A DNA stretch of 6,380 nt from Alysiella sp. (lineage in GTDB: Bacteria > Pseudomonadota > Gammaproteobacteria > Burkholderiales > Neisseriaceae): positions 1-6,380 of the forward strand of contig NZ_JAUNEC010000069.1 of NCBI RefSeq assembly GCF_030525755.1. Direction: 5' to 3'. The notes under the pieces are model-generated. The model was given only the letters and a program-made list of their open reading frames with translations, made no database searches and was not told the origin of the DNA. Numbering within the stretch: the stretch's first letter is position 1; each line of letters begins with the position of its first letter. This document shows, piece by piece, positions 1 to 5,494 of the stretch. A program made the position numbers and the translations under genes.

Positions 1-52
1 AGCATGTGGACTAAAATCTGCATCGAGGGTTCGAATCCCTCTTACTCCGCCA
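1..52 (+). tRNA. tRNA-Ser, 3' part only (5' end outside window)
   Basis: This is the 3' end of a class II tRNA. A long variable arm is visible as a 7-bp stem, AUGUGGA pairing with UCUGCAU around a CUAAAA loop. It is followed by a T arm (GAGGG, loop TTCGAAT, CCCTC at 25-41), the acceptor 3' strand (42-48), discriminator G49 and an encoded CCA at 50-52. The variable arm ending in GCATC directly before the T arm, together with G73, is typical of bacterial serine tRNAs and most like the GCU-anticodon isoacceptor. The anticodon lies outside the window, so the isoacceptor is inferred and only the serine class is well supported. Confidence 0.85.
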
Positions 53-92
53 AAATAACTTTTCAATATTCTATAAAACAATTCAAATTAAG

Positions 93-128
93 AAAAACGC
101 CCAATAAATTAATTATTAGGCGTTTTTT
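93..128 (+). terminator. Hairpin terminator after tRNA-Ser
   Basis: A 9-bp stem, AAAAACGCC (93-101) with GGCGTTTTT (119-127), continues after one C/A mismatch into AATAA/TTATT, closing a 5-nt loop. It ends in a run of six T. It lies about 40 nt beyond the tRNA CCA, as expected for its intrinsic terminator. The A run on the left arm means it could also stop - strand transcription coming out of the ABC ATPase gene, about 225 nt away. Confidence 0.8.
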
Positions 129-172
129 AGTCCATAAGTCAAGGCAGTAACTGCCCACATGAATTGAATATG

Positions 173-307
173 GTCGTTTAAAATAAGACAGCTTTATTAA
201 CCTCCTGATATACTTTAGCTATACACCGCATTATCATCTTTATTTTAAACATCTATAATAAAGATAAATGTTTCAGCACAGCTTGTATGGTACTTATTTT
301 AAACGAC
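173..307. repeat. 135-bp segment bounded by 15-bp perfect inverted repeats (MITE-like or IS remnant)
   Basis: GTCGTTTAAAATAAG at 173-187 is matched perfectly in inverted orientation by CTTATTTTAAACGAC at 293-307. A related internal word, TTTATTTTAAAC, occurs at 239-250, and a 9-bp hairpin (ATCTTTATT at 236-244, AATAAAGAT at 257-265) lies inside. I found no coding capacity and no clear target-site duplication. The architecture fits a small non-autonomous element or the decayed ends of an insertion sequence. I do not recognise the family. With this segment, the whole gene-free stretch 129-352 contains only these repeats and short hairpins. Confidence 0.5.
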
Positions 308-316
308 TGTTTATTT

Positions 317-331
317 CTTGATTTTATCAAG
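317..331. other. Small perfect hairpin downstream of the ABC ATPase gene
   Basis: CTTGAT (317-322) and ATCAAG (326-331) pair perfectly around TTT. It lies 22 nt past the stop codon of the - strand ABC ATPase gene and may help end or protect that transcript. No T run follows on either strand, so it is not a convincing intrinsic terminator. Confidence 0.3.
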
Positions 332-352
332 ATTTCAATGATGTCACAAAAA

Positions 353-1147
353 TCAAATCACAAATTCTACCGTTTTCGTTTGTTCAGTGTGTTGTTGCGC
401 CGTATACAATGATTGCACAATTTCCGAACGCATATTTTGCAATTCCACCAAACGAACCGTACGTGGAAACGGCAATTCAGGTTGCCACGTCCCCGCCACG
501 TGCCCGCCTCCTCCTACCAACACAATTTTATCCGCCACCAATAAAGCCTCATCAATGTCATGTGTAACCATAAGCGCGGCAGTATTGTGGTGCTGCACGA
601 TTTGGCGTAACATGGCTTGCATTTGCTCCCGAATCACCGCGTCTAAAGCCGAAAACGGCTCGTCCAGCAGCAAAACTTGCGGTTGACGCACAATACCACG
701 TGCCAAAGCTACCCGTTGCGCCATACCACCCGACAATTCAGACGGGTATTTATTCGCTGCATTCGCCAAACCCACTTCTTTTAAAGCAGCATCAATACGT
801 TGACTTTGTTCATCTTTACTGATTTTGGGTTGGTGAGCAAAATCCAAACCAAACGCCACATTATCGCGCACATTCAACCATGGCAACAAAGCTGCGCTCT
901 GAAACACCAAACCCACACGCGGGTGCGGTTTCGTCAATTTTTCGCCAAACAAAGACACGCTGCCTGAAAGAGGTTGATTCAAGCCAGCCAACATACGTAA
1001 CAGCGAAGATTTACCCACCCCACTTGCACCCAATAAACACACCAACTCGCCCGCTCGAATGTTTAAATTAAAATCGTGCAAAATGATTTTTAAGCTGCCA
1101 TTTTGTTTATAACCTAATGATATATTCTGAATTTTCAATGTATTCAT
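353..1147 (-). CDS. ABC importer ATPase, nitrate/sulfonate/taurine type (SsuB/TauB/NrtD-like)
   Basis: This 264-aa nucleotide-binding subunit would power substrate import on the cytoplasmic face of the inner membrane. All motifs are intact: Walker A GASGVGKSS (40-48), Q-loop Q83 in LVFQSAALLPW, signature LSGGMAQ (138-144), Walker B VLLLDEP (158-164), D-loop SALD (166-169) and switch histidine H196 in MVTHDIDEA. The ALLPW Q-loop and the length are typical of the SsuB/TauB/NrtD group. The frame stays open up to 1264, but those first codons run through a DUS and a palindrome. The start at 1147 (MNTLKIQN) fits family N-termini better, although no good Shine-Dalgarno is visible. No permease or binding-protein gene lies in the window, so the ATPase appears orphaned here. 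The substrate is unknown. Sulfonate-type import is inferred from the subfamily and from the flavoprotein gene upstream. Confidence 0.88.
   Translation of the reverse strand: MNTLKIQNISLGYKQNGSLKIILHDFNLNIRAGELVCLLGASGVGKSSLLRMLAGLNQPLSGSVSLFGEKLTKPHPRVGLVFQSAALLPWLNVRDNVAFGLDFAHQPKISKDEQSQRIDAALKEVGLANAANKYPSELSGGMAQRVALARGIVRQPQVLLLDEPFSALDAVIREQMQAMLRQIVQHHNTAALMVTHDIDEALLVADKIVLVGGGGHVAGTWQPELPFPRTVRLVELQNMRSEIVQSLYTAQQHTEQTKTVEFVI
959..968 (+). repeat. DUS core inside the ABC ATPase gene
   Basis: Exact GCTGCCTGAA within the coding region. Read on the gene strand it encodes Ser-Gly-Ser in the PLSGSVSLFG turn after Walker A. Confidence 0.85.
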
Positions 1148-1215
1148 GATGATTTTTGTGAATGAAATTTCAGACAGCATACGCCATTTTTCGCCCGAAA
1201 AAAAAGATTTTGTGA

Positions 1216-1246
1216 TTATGTGATTTAGACGATTTCGGTCTAAATA
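1216..1246 (-). promoter_or_regulatory. Candidate promoter and palindromic operator upstream of the ABC ATPase gene
   Basis: A perfect 8-bp inverted repeat, ATTTAGAC (1224-1231) and GTCTAAAT (1239-1246), has a 7-nt spacer and lies about 80-100 bp upstream of the chosen start. On the - strand a CATAAT (complement of 1216-1221) follows immediately and could be a -10 box. At 17-nt spacing the hexamer inside the palindrome is TTAGAC, a poor -35 match. A dyad overlapping a promoter is what a repressor or LysR-type site would look like. No T run follows, so it is not a terminator. The assignment is suggestive only. Confidence 0.35.
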
Positions 1247-1258
1247 GGCTGCCTGAAA
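1247..1258 (+). repeat. DNA uptake sequence, full 12-mer
   Basis: Exact AGGCTGCCTGAA, abutting the palindrome at 1224-1246. This dialect (AG-simDUS) is the one associated with Simonsiella-type Neisseriaceae and marks DNA for uptake through type IV pili and the minor pilin ComP. Confidence 0.9.
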
Positions 1259-1290
1259 AATCATTTAAAACCTGTATTCATCAGATTGAT

Positions 1291-1400
1291 TATAGTGGAT
1301 TCAATTTAAATCAGGACAAGGCAACGGCGAGCACTGTGTACATCCAGTAATAAGTAAGATGGCTGACAACGCTATACTGGTTTAAATTGAATTCACTATA
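1291..1400. mobile_element. Correia repeat enclosed element (CREE/NEMIS)
   Basis: The 110-bp element starts TATAGTGGATTCAATTTAAA and ends in the inverted counterpart TTTAAATTGAATTCACTATA. The 24-bp terminal inverted repeats differ at only two positions. Just inside the left repeat is ATCAGGACAAGGC, and just inside the right is CAACGC followed by TACTGG, both matching the neisserial CREE pattern. The outer ends carry the TA dinucleotide expected for TA-target insertion. Length fits the short (about 105-110 bp) class. The middle (about 1325-1362) differs from the Neisseria consensus as I remember it. Known effects of such elements include RNase III cleavage of hairpin transcripts and promoters formed by the terminal repeats. 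Here it lies 30 bp beyond the flavoprotein stop codon and upstream of the ABC ATPase gene, so either effect is possible. Confidence 0.9.
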
Positions 1401-1430
1401 TAAGATGTATCTTTTGGTAAATACAAGTTC

Positions 1431-2534
1431 TTAAATGGAAAACTCACCCATAAATTCCAAATCGGCAATTTCCTTTTTCAAATGCTTAATCGCGGGCGTA
1501 ACAATCGCCACAAACATGGCTTCACGCGAACGGCGTTGTACGGGGCTGCGCATCAAATAGCCTTTCGCGCCTGCATGTAAAGCCGCCGATTGCGCTGCGT
1601 CCAAACACAATTCCGATGCCGCCAAACGTGTTTCCAGCGTTTCCAACAAGCTGGCTTGACCTGCCCAAGTGTCGTCTGCCAATTTTTGCGTTTTGGCTAA
1701 CATATTATCAAAACGCACTTGCAAGTCATCTATTTGATTATCCAAATAGAAATTTACCTCGCCACAACCCACGTTTGCCAATTCAATTTCTTTTAAGCAG
1801 CCGTCAATAATGCCTGCGCCTATGCCGACTTGCAACAAAATAAAGCCTGTTTTGATGGATTTGATGTAATCGGCAAACTGTTCGGGTTGCGCCAACACGT
1901 CTTCGTTTGGCACAAACACATTGTCAAATTTCAACGCAAAGGTACGTGTGCCTTCCAAAGCGCAAAATTCAGGGCAGGGATTGAGCGACACGCCTTCGCA
2001 TTCGCCACCTGTGATGAACATCACATAACCGTTTGATGTTTGAGCGGTATTAGCCCAAATGTGCGTGTCGCCTAAATTGGACACCCAAGGGAGTACGCCA
2101 TTCACAATGTAGCCACCATCGGTGGGGGTAGCTTGCAAATTATGGTCTTCAATACCAGCCAAATGCTTGACGGTGTTGGACATACCCGTCCCAGCCAACA
2201 CCTTGCCTTGCAACACATTTGACAAATGGCGTTCGCGCACGACAGCGTTGGGCGTTTTGTGCAAATACCACGCGCAAGCCGATTGACACCACACCGAAAA
2301 CGCGGTTGCGCCACACACTTTGCCTACTTCGTAGATTGCCAAAATTTGTGTCGCCAAACCCAAACCGTTGCCGCCTTGTTCGACTGTGCCAAGCGATTGA
2401 TAGCCACCGATTTCTCCCAATTTTCGCATGAAGTGTTCAGGGTAAATTCCTTTACAGTCAATATCTTGTACAATAGGCGCAAGTTCGGTTTGGACTAATT
2501 GAGCAATTTGCGATAATAAAGTTGCTTGCGACAT
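1431..2534 (-). CDS. Acyl-CoA dehydrogenase-fold flavoprotein, possibly a flavin-dependent monooxygenase
   Basis: This 367-aa protein has the acyl-CoA dehydrogenase layout: an N-terminal helical domain (about 1-110), a central beta domain with GTGMSN (115-120) in the flavin-contact region and the family-like segment LEGTRTFALKFDNVFVPNED (193-212), then a C-terminal helical bundle. True dehydrogenases usually carry an EGT-type motif with the catalytic glutamate after the RD pair near the C-terminus. Here the equivalent stretch is SREAMFVAIVTPAIKHLKK, with no such glutamate, as in DszC/SfnB-like oxygenases that use reduced flavin. The start at 2534 is chosen because AAGGAAAA lies about 10 nt upstream. 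The open frame runs on to 2699, but that part crosses a hairpin cluster and does not look like protein. It sits between an AhpD-like gene and an ABC importer ATPase. Sulfur-compound oxidation is a hypothesis, and the substrate is unknown. Confidence 0.8.
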   Translation of the reverse strand: MSQATLLSQIAQLVQTELAPIVQDIDCKGIYPEHFMRKLGEIGGYQSLGTVEQGGNGLGLATQILAIYEVGKVCGATAFSVWCQSACAWYLHKTPNAVVRERHLSNVLQGKVLAGTGMSNTVKHLAGIEDHNLQATPTDGGYIVNGVLPWVSNLGDTHIWANTAQTSNGYVMFITGGECEGVSLNPCPEFCALEGTRTFALKFDNVFVPNEDVLAQPEQFADYIKSIKTGFILLQVGIGAGIIDGCLKEIELANVGCGEVNFYLDNQIDDLQVRFDNMLAKTQKLADDTWAGQASLLETLETRLAASELCLDAAQSAALHAGAKGYLMRSPVQRRSREAMFVAIVTPAIKHLKKEIADLEFMGEFSI

Positions 2535-2581
2535 GATGAGTTTTCCTTTTTTGGGACACAATTTTTCAATGATGATGTTGT

Positions 2582-2610
2582 AAAAAAGGGCAGATGTAAA
2601 ATCTGCCCTT
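2582..2610 (-). terminator. Strong - strand intrinsic terminator upstream of the flavoprotein gene
   Basis: On the - strand, AAGGGCAGAT (complement of 2601-2610) pairs perfectly with ATCTGCCCTT (complement of 2586-2595) around a 5-nt loop, and the T run continues to 2582. The + strand lacks a T tract, so it works in one direction. It lies 135 nt past the stop of the AhpD-like gene and 47 nt before the flavoprotein start, so it either ends the first transcript or acts as an attenuator for the second. Confidence 0.8.
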
Positions 2611-2628
2611 ACGATGGCTACCAATGGA

Positions 2629-2701
2629 GCGTGGGCAGCTTGCCCGCATATTTCGGACAAAGCCCAATCCAATCTAAATAGTGTGGACCAGCAGCCCACA
2701 C
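2629..2701. repeat. Two further palindromes next to the terminator
   Basis: GTGGGCA (2631-2637) and TGCCCGC (2641-2647) form a 7-bp hairpin with a 3-nt loop and one G-T pair. GTGTGG (2681-2686) and CCACAC (2696-2701) form a second hairpin. With the terminator at 2582-2610 this makes three palindromes rich in GGGC/GCCC in 120 bp of otherwise AT-rich intergenic DNA. It could be a dispersed REP-like repeat or a structured leader RNA. Confidence 0.5.
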
Positions 2702-2744
2702 CCCAAAAATGTCATTTGTTGAAAAACAATCTGAAAATCAAAAA

Positions 2745-3293
2745 TTAAGCGAATTGTTGCAATTCAGGGTTGATTTCGGTTTTCGCCAAATTGTTGGTGT
2801 AGTTACACAAGGTCGCCAATGCCACGCCCAAAACCACTTCTACCGATTGCTGTTGCGTGTAGCCTGCGTTCAAAAATGCCGCCAATTCATCATCAGAAAC
2901 CGCGCCTTTGTTTTCCATAACCGCAATCGTAAAATTTGCCAAAGCCGCCAATTTCTCATCATCAAAATCAGTAGGATTAACCGCACGACTCGCGGCAATC
3001 GCATTTTCAGACAGCAATTTTTTCAAAGTTGCCAATTTGGTATGCCCTGCAACGCAAAATCCGCACTCATTACGTTTGGCTGCAATGATTTGTACTACTT
3101 CGCGTTCACCTGCGGTCAAGCTGGTTGCACCGTTTAATTTGCCTACTTCTTGATAAAATGCCAACGCTTCGGGCGAATTTGCCAGCACGCCAATCAAATT
3201 GGGCAAAAAGCCATTGGCGTTTAAGGCTGCCTGAACGCGCTCTTTAGCAGCTTCGGGTGCGGTTTCGGGGGTATGAATGGTCAAACGTGCCAT
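2745..3293 (-). CDS. Carboxymuconolactone decarboxylase family protein, AhpD-like
   Basis: The 182-aa all-helical protein carries the AhpD/CMD redox signature NECGFCVAGH: E76, C77, C80 and H84, the CxxC pair with the downstream histidine used as the peroxidatic and proton-relay centre in AhpD. A preceding glutamate, E64 in AGEREVV, is also typical. Such proteins act as thiol-dependent hydroperoxidases or related small-molecule enzymes in the cytoplasm. The start at 3293 is backed by a good Shine-Dalgarno, TAAGGAG, 7 nt upstream. It is the first gene of the - strand metabolic group, followed by the flavoprotein and the ABC ATPase. A DUS lies inside (3224-3235), encoding QAA in VQAALN. An AhpD-like peroxidase could remove peroxide leaked by the flavoprotein, but this pairing is inferred. 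The true substrate is not evident. Confidence 0.9.
   Translation of the reverse strand: MARLTIHTPETAPEAAKERVQAALNANGFLPNLIGVLANSPEALAFYQEVGKLNGATSLTAGEREVVQIIAAKRNECGFCVAGHTKLATLKKLLSENAIAASRAVNPTDFDDEKLAALANFTIAVMENKGAVSDDELAAFLNAGYTQQQSVEVVLGVALATLCNYTNNLAKTEINPELQQFA
3224..3235 (+). repeat. DUS 12-mer inside the AhpD-like gene
   Basis: Exact AGGCTGCCTGAA. On the gene strand it encodes Gln-Ala-Ala near the protein N-terminus (residues about 21-23). Confidence 0.88.
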
Positions 3294-3326
3294 GATATTG
3301 CTCCTTAAATGATTTAAATAAAGTCT

Positions 3327-3356
3327 ATTGTAACGCTAATGTTAAATAAATAATAA
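3327..3356 (-). promoter_or_regulatory. Possible promoter of the AhpD-like gene
   Basis: On the - strand TACAAT (complement of 3327-3332) matches five of six -10 bases. TTATTA (complement of 3351-3356) lies 18 nt upstream as a weak -35. The predicted start of transcription would be about 25-30 nt before the ATG, leaving room for the TAAGGAG site. The region is AT-rich, so chance matches are common. Confidence 0.3.
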
Positions 3357-3406
3357 GACATTTTGCTTCTTTGCTTTATAAATTTTCATTCTATGATAAT
3401 ACAAGC

Positions 3407-3435
3407 TTGCTTGAAACAAGCCGATACTTTATAAT
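3407..3435 (+). promoter_or_regulatory. Promoter of the CAT-anticodon tRNA
   Basis: A perfect -10 TATAAT (3430-3435) sits 17 nt downstream of TTGCTT (3407-3412). The bases after it, TTGTCCCCT, form a GC-rich discriminator of the kind seen in stable-RNA promoters under stringent control. The mature tRNA begins 18 nt beyond the -10 box. Confidence 0.7.
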
Positions 3436-3453
3436 TTGTCCCCTAAACCCAAA

Positions 3454-3529
<76 letters not shown>

Positions 3530-3534
3530 AATTT

Positions 3535-3575
3535 AAACCGCGTGAAATCAAGTGCTTCATGCGGTTTTGTTGTTT
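3535..3575 (+). terminator. Intrinsic terminator of the CAT tRNA
   Basis: A 12-bp stem, AAACCGCGTGAA (3535-3546) with TTCATGCGGTTT (3556-3567), includes one G-T pair and a 9-nt loop. A T-rich tail (TTTTGTTGTTTT) follows. It begins six nt after the tRNA CCA. Confidence 0.88.
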
Positions 3576-3578
3576 TAT

Positions 3579-3588
3579 GCTGCCTGAA
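3579..3588 (+). repeat. DUS core between the tRNA terminator and ppsR
   Basis: Exact GCTGCCTGAA, preceded by AT rather than AG. It lies 12 bp beyond the ppsR stop codon. Confidence 0.85.
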
Positions 3589-3599
3589 AAGTCATATTA

Positions 3600-4421
3600 T
3601 TAAAAACGCCGTTTTAATTTGCATTCTTGCATGATACAAACCGCTAATTCTTCCACCGATTTATGTGTGGTATTGGTGTGCGGAATATTGTGGGTACGGA
3701 ACATGGCTTGTGCATCAGCCACTTCGTTACGACAGGTTTGTAAAGCTGCATAAGTGGAATCTGGACGACGCTCTTGACGAATATCGTGTAGGCGTTCTGG
3801 TTGAATGGTTAAACCGAACAATTTATTTTTATATGGTTTAACCATTCGTGGTAATTCAGTTGTACCCAAATCATCGGGCGTAAGTGGATAATTGGCGGCA
3901 CGAATGCCATATTGCAAAGCAAGGTATAAACAGGTTGGTGTTTTGCCACAACGTGATACCCCCATCAAAATCACATCGGCTTCTTTGAGTTCTTTATCTG
4001 ATACGCCATCATCATGATTTAATGCAAAATTTACGGCTTCCATGCGTGCATCATAACGCTCCACATTATGCACCCGTGAAATCACAGAATGGCGTGCCGA
4101 CACCCCTAATTCTTGTTCTAATTCACCTAAAAATGCATCAAAAAAACTGATGTGTAAACCTTGCGAACTTTTGACAATTTGCAACACATTACTGTCTGCA
4201 ATACTGGAAAACACTATCGGTCGTACGCCATTTTCTTCGGCAGCGCGGTTGATGATTTGAACTAACGCATGTGCTTTCTCGGGCGTGTTGATGAAAGGAT
4301 AAGTAGCACGTTTGAATTTCACATCATCAAATTGTTCCAATAAGGCATCGCCCATGCCTTCGGCGGAGATGCCTGTGCGGTCTGAAACAAAGAAAGTGGG
4401 ACGGCGAATAGCAGTATTCAT
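3600..4421 (-). CDS. ppsR: PEP synthase regulatory protein (bifunctional kinase/pyrophosphorylase, DUF299)
   Basis: This 273-aa protein has the usual family length. It switches phosphoenolpyruvate synthase off by ADP-dependent phosphorylation of an active-site threonine and on again by phosphate-dependent removal, linking gluconeogenesis to energy state. The sequence shows the N-terminal family start FFVSDRTGISAEGMG (10-24), the conserved FFDAFLGELE (93-102) and the P-loop GVSRCGKTPT (154-163), followed by GIRAANYPL (172-180). The start at 4421 has GAGGA 9 nt upstream. PpsA itself, often a neighbour, is not in the window. It lies 96 bp downstream of ribF on the same strand, with an inverted DUS pair between, so co-transcription is possible but not assured. 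The stop codon sits 24 bp from the convergent tRNA terminator. I am confident of the identity. Confidence 0.96.
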   Translation of the reverse strand: MNTAIRRPTFFVSDRTGISAEGMGDALLEQFDDVKFKRATYPFINTPEKAHALVQIINRAAEENGVRPIVFSSIADSNVLQIVKSSQGLHISFFDAFLGELEQELGVSARHSVISRVHNVERYDARMEAVNFALNHDDGVSDKELKEADVILMGVSRCGKTPTCLYLALQYGIRAANYPLTPDDLGTTELPRMVKPYKNKLFGLTIQPERLHDIRQERRPDSTYAALQTCRNEVADAQAMFRTHNIPHTNTTHKSVEELAVCIMQECKLKRRF

Positions 4422-4471
4422 AACTTGTTTTCCTCAAAATAATTGAATCACAAAATATTTGGTCAAATTAA

Positions 4472-4514
4472 TTTTCAGGCAGCATTGAATGGAAATGGAT
4501 AGGCTGCCTGAAAA
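4472..4514. repeat. Inverted DUS pair just after ribF (possible terminator)
   Basis: TTTTCAGGCAGC (4472-4483) and GCTGCCTGAAAA (4503-4514) are exact inverted copies separated by 19 nt, giving a 12-bp stem. The right arm extends to the full 12-mer AGGCTGCCTGAA at 4501-4512. The stem begins three bp past the ribF stop codon on the - strand. Paired DUS commonly double as terminators in Neisseriaceae. Here the sequence after the stem on the - strand (TTAATTTG) is only moderately T-rich, so termination may be weak and may let ppsR be read. Confidence 0.75.
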
Positions 4515-4517
4515 CAT

Positions 4518-5447
4518 TTAGATGTTAGATAACCAATTTCTCGCGGCATTCATGTCATGAGCAATCGCATTTTGCAAATCGGATAAAGTATTGAATTTCA
4601 TTTCATTACGCAATTTATGCAAAAATGTTACTTCAATCCGTTCACCATAAAGGCTGCCTGAAAAATCAAACAAATGAACTTCCAATTTGTTTTGACAAAC
4701 CATAGACACCGTTGGATTGTAACCCAAATTTGCCACACCATTTTTGCGTCCAAAACTGCCTGTTACTTCTATCACAAACACACCTGAAAGTGCGTAACGG
4801 TGTGATGCCAAATGCACATTGGCTGTTGGACAACCCAACACACGCCCCAGTTTTGCACCATGTTTGACTTTACCACTTAATCGGTAATCGTGTCCCAAAA
4901 TTTGTCTTGCCACGTCTAAACGGCCTGCTGCCAATGCTTCTCGTACGCGTGTACTACTGGCTCTGCTGCCTGAAACCAAAATACTGGGGGTATTTTGTGT
5001 TTCAAATTCAGTTTGTTGCAACAAAAACTCAAAATCGCCAGTGCGTCCTTTACCAAAACGGAAATCATCGCCCACCAACAAAAAACGGGTATTGAGCTTA
5101 TCCAACAATATTTGAGTCATAAAATCTTGCGCCGATAAACTGGCAAAATCGGTATTAAATCGCTGTATCCAAACCGCATCAACACAATCCGTTTGCGCTA
5201 AAAGGCGCAACTTGTCGCGCATCGGTGTTAAACGAAATGGAGAAGTACGACCGCTTTGAGCAGCAAAATATTCAGTTGGCTGCGGCTCAAACACCAATAC
5301 CACACTTTGTAAACCACGTGCGCGTGCCTCATCATGCAAACGTTGTAAGATGCGTTTATGCCCAATGTGTACACCATCAAAATTGCCGATGCTGACTGCG
5401 CTGCCTTGTAAACTGTGTGGCGCATTGCGTCCAAACCAAATGTTCAT
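4518..5447 (-). CDS. ribF: Bifunctional riboflavin kinase/FAD synthetase
   Basis: This 309-aa cytoplasmic enzyme converts riboflavin to FMN and then FAD. The N-terminal nucleotidyltransferase domain carries GNFDGVHIGH (21-30, HxGH motif), DDFRFGKGRTGD (127-138) and SSTRVREAL (164-172). The C-terminal riboflavin kinase domain carries GKVKHGAKLGRVLGCPTAN (192-210), including PTAN, then GVANLGYNPTV (237-247) and the LYG of a loop near 266-268. The frame is open to 5480, but the start at 5447 (MNIWFG) matches the usual neisserial N-terminus. Neither start has a clear Shine-Dalgarno. Two DUS lie inside the gene (4651-4662 and 4965-4974). It follows mnmM by 72 bp on the same strand. Its products would supply the flavoprotein at 1431-2534, as any flavoenzyme of the cell. 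Confidence 0.97.
   Translation of the reverse strand: MNIWFGRNAPHSLQGSAVSIGNFDGVHIGHKRILQRLHDEARARGLQSVVLVFEPQPTEYFAAQSGRTSPFRLTPMRDKLRLLAQTDCVDAVWIQRFNTDFASLSAQDFMTQILLDKLNTRFLLVGDDFRFGKGRTGDFEFLLQQTEFETQNTPSILVSGSRASSTRVREALAAGRLDVARQILGHDYRLSGKVKHGAKLGRVLGCPTANVHLASHRYALSGVFVIEVTGSFGRKNGVANLGYNPTVSMVCQNKLEVHLFDFSGSLYGERIEVTFLHKLRNEMKFNTLSDLQNAIAHDMNAARNWLSNI
4651..4662 (+). repeat. DUS 12-mer inside ribF
   Basis: Exact AGGCTGCCTGAA. On the gene strand it encodes Ser-Gly-Ser-Leu in DFSGSLYG of the riboflavin kinase domain. Confidence 0.88.
4965..4974 (+). repeat. DUS core inside ribF
   Basis: Exact GCTGCCTGAA. On the gene strand it encodes Ser-Gly-Ser in VSGSRASST, just before the SSTRVRE motif. 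Confidence 0.85.
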
Positions 5448-5494
5448 AAGTGTCAAATACCCAAACCAAAATAAACGCATTGTAGCGTTTTTTC

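Noticed and set aside
143..155. GGCAG-TAA-CTGCC mini-hairpin after the first terminator
   Set aside because: A 5-bp stem with no T run and no nearby gene that it would serve.
1148..1264. N-terminal extension of the ABC ATPase to an ATG at 1264
   Set aside because: The added 39 residues are encoded by a DUS, a perfect palindrome and AT-rich DNA. ATPases of this group begin a few residues before the first beta strand, as from 1147.
2535..2699. N-terminal extension of the flavoprotein to an ATG at 2699
   Set aside because: It runs through three hairpins, including a strong terminator. The ATG at 2534 has AAGGAAAA at a good distance and gives a normal N-terminus for the fold.
2582..2701. A CRISPR-like array or tandem repeat made of the GGGC-rich palindromes
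   Set aside because: The three palindromes differ in sequence and spacing. There are no repeated identical units or spacers.
2709..3137. 142-residue open frame on the + strand opposite the AhpD-like gene
   Set aside because: It lies antisense to a gene with clear motifs, and its translation is rich in Cys, Arg and Gln without recognisable domains. It is a shadow frame.
3409..3421. GCTTG-AAA-CAAGC hairpin as a terminator or operator near the tRNA promoter
   Set aside because: It is short, has no T tract, and overlaps the promoter spacer. It may matter for the promoter, but nothing supports a specific role.
5448..5480. RibF start 11 codons upstream at 5480
   Set aside because: MRLFWFGYLTL is not typical of RibF N-termini, and MNIWFG at 5447 is. 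No Shine-Dalgarno decides the matter, so it remains possible.
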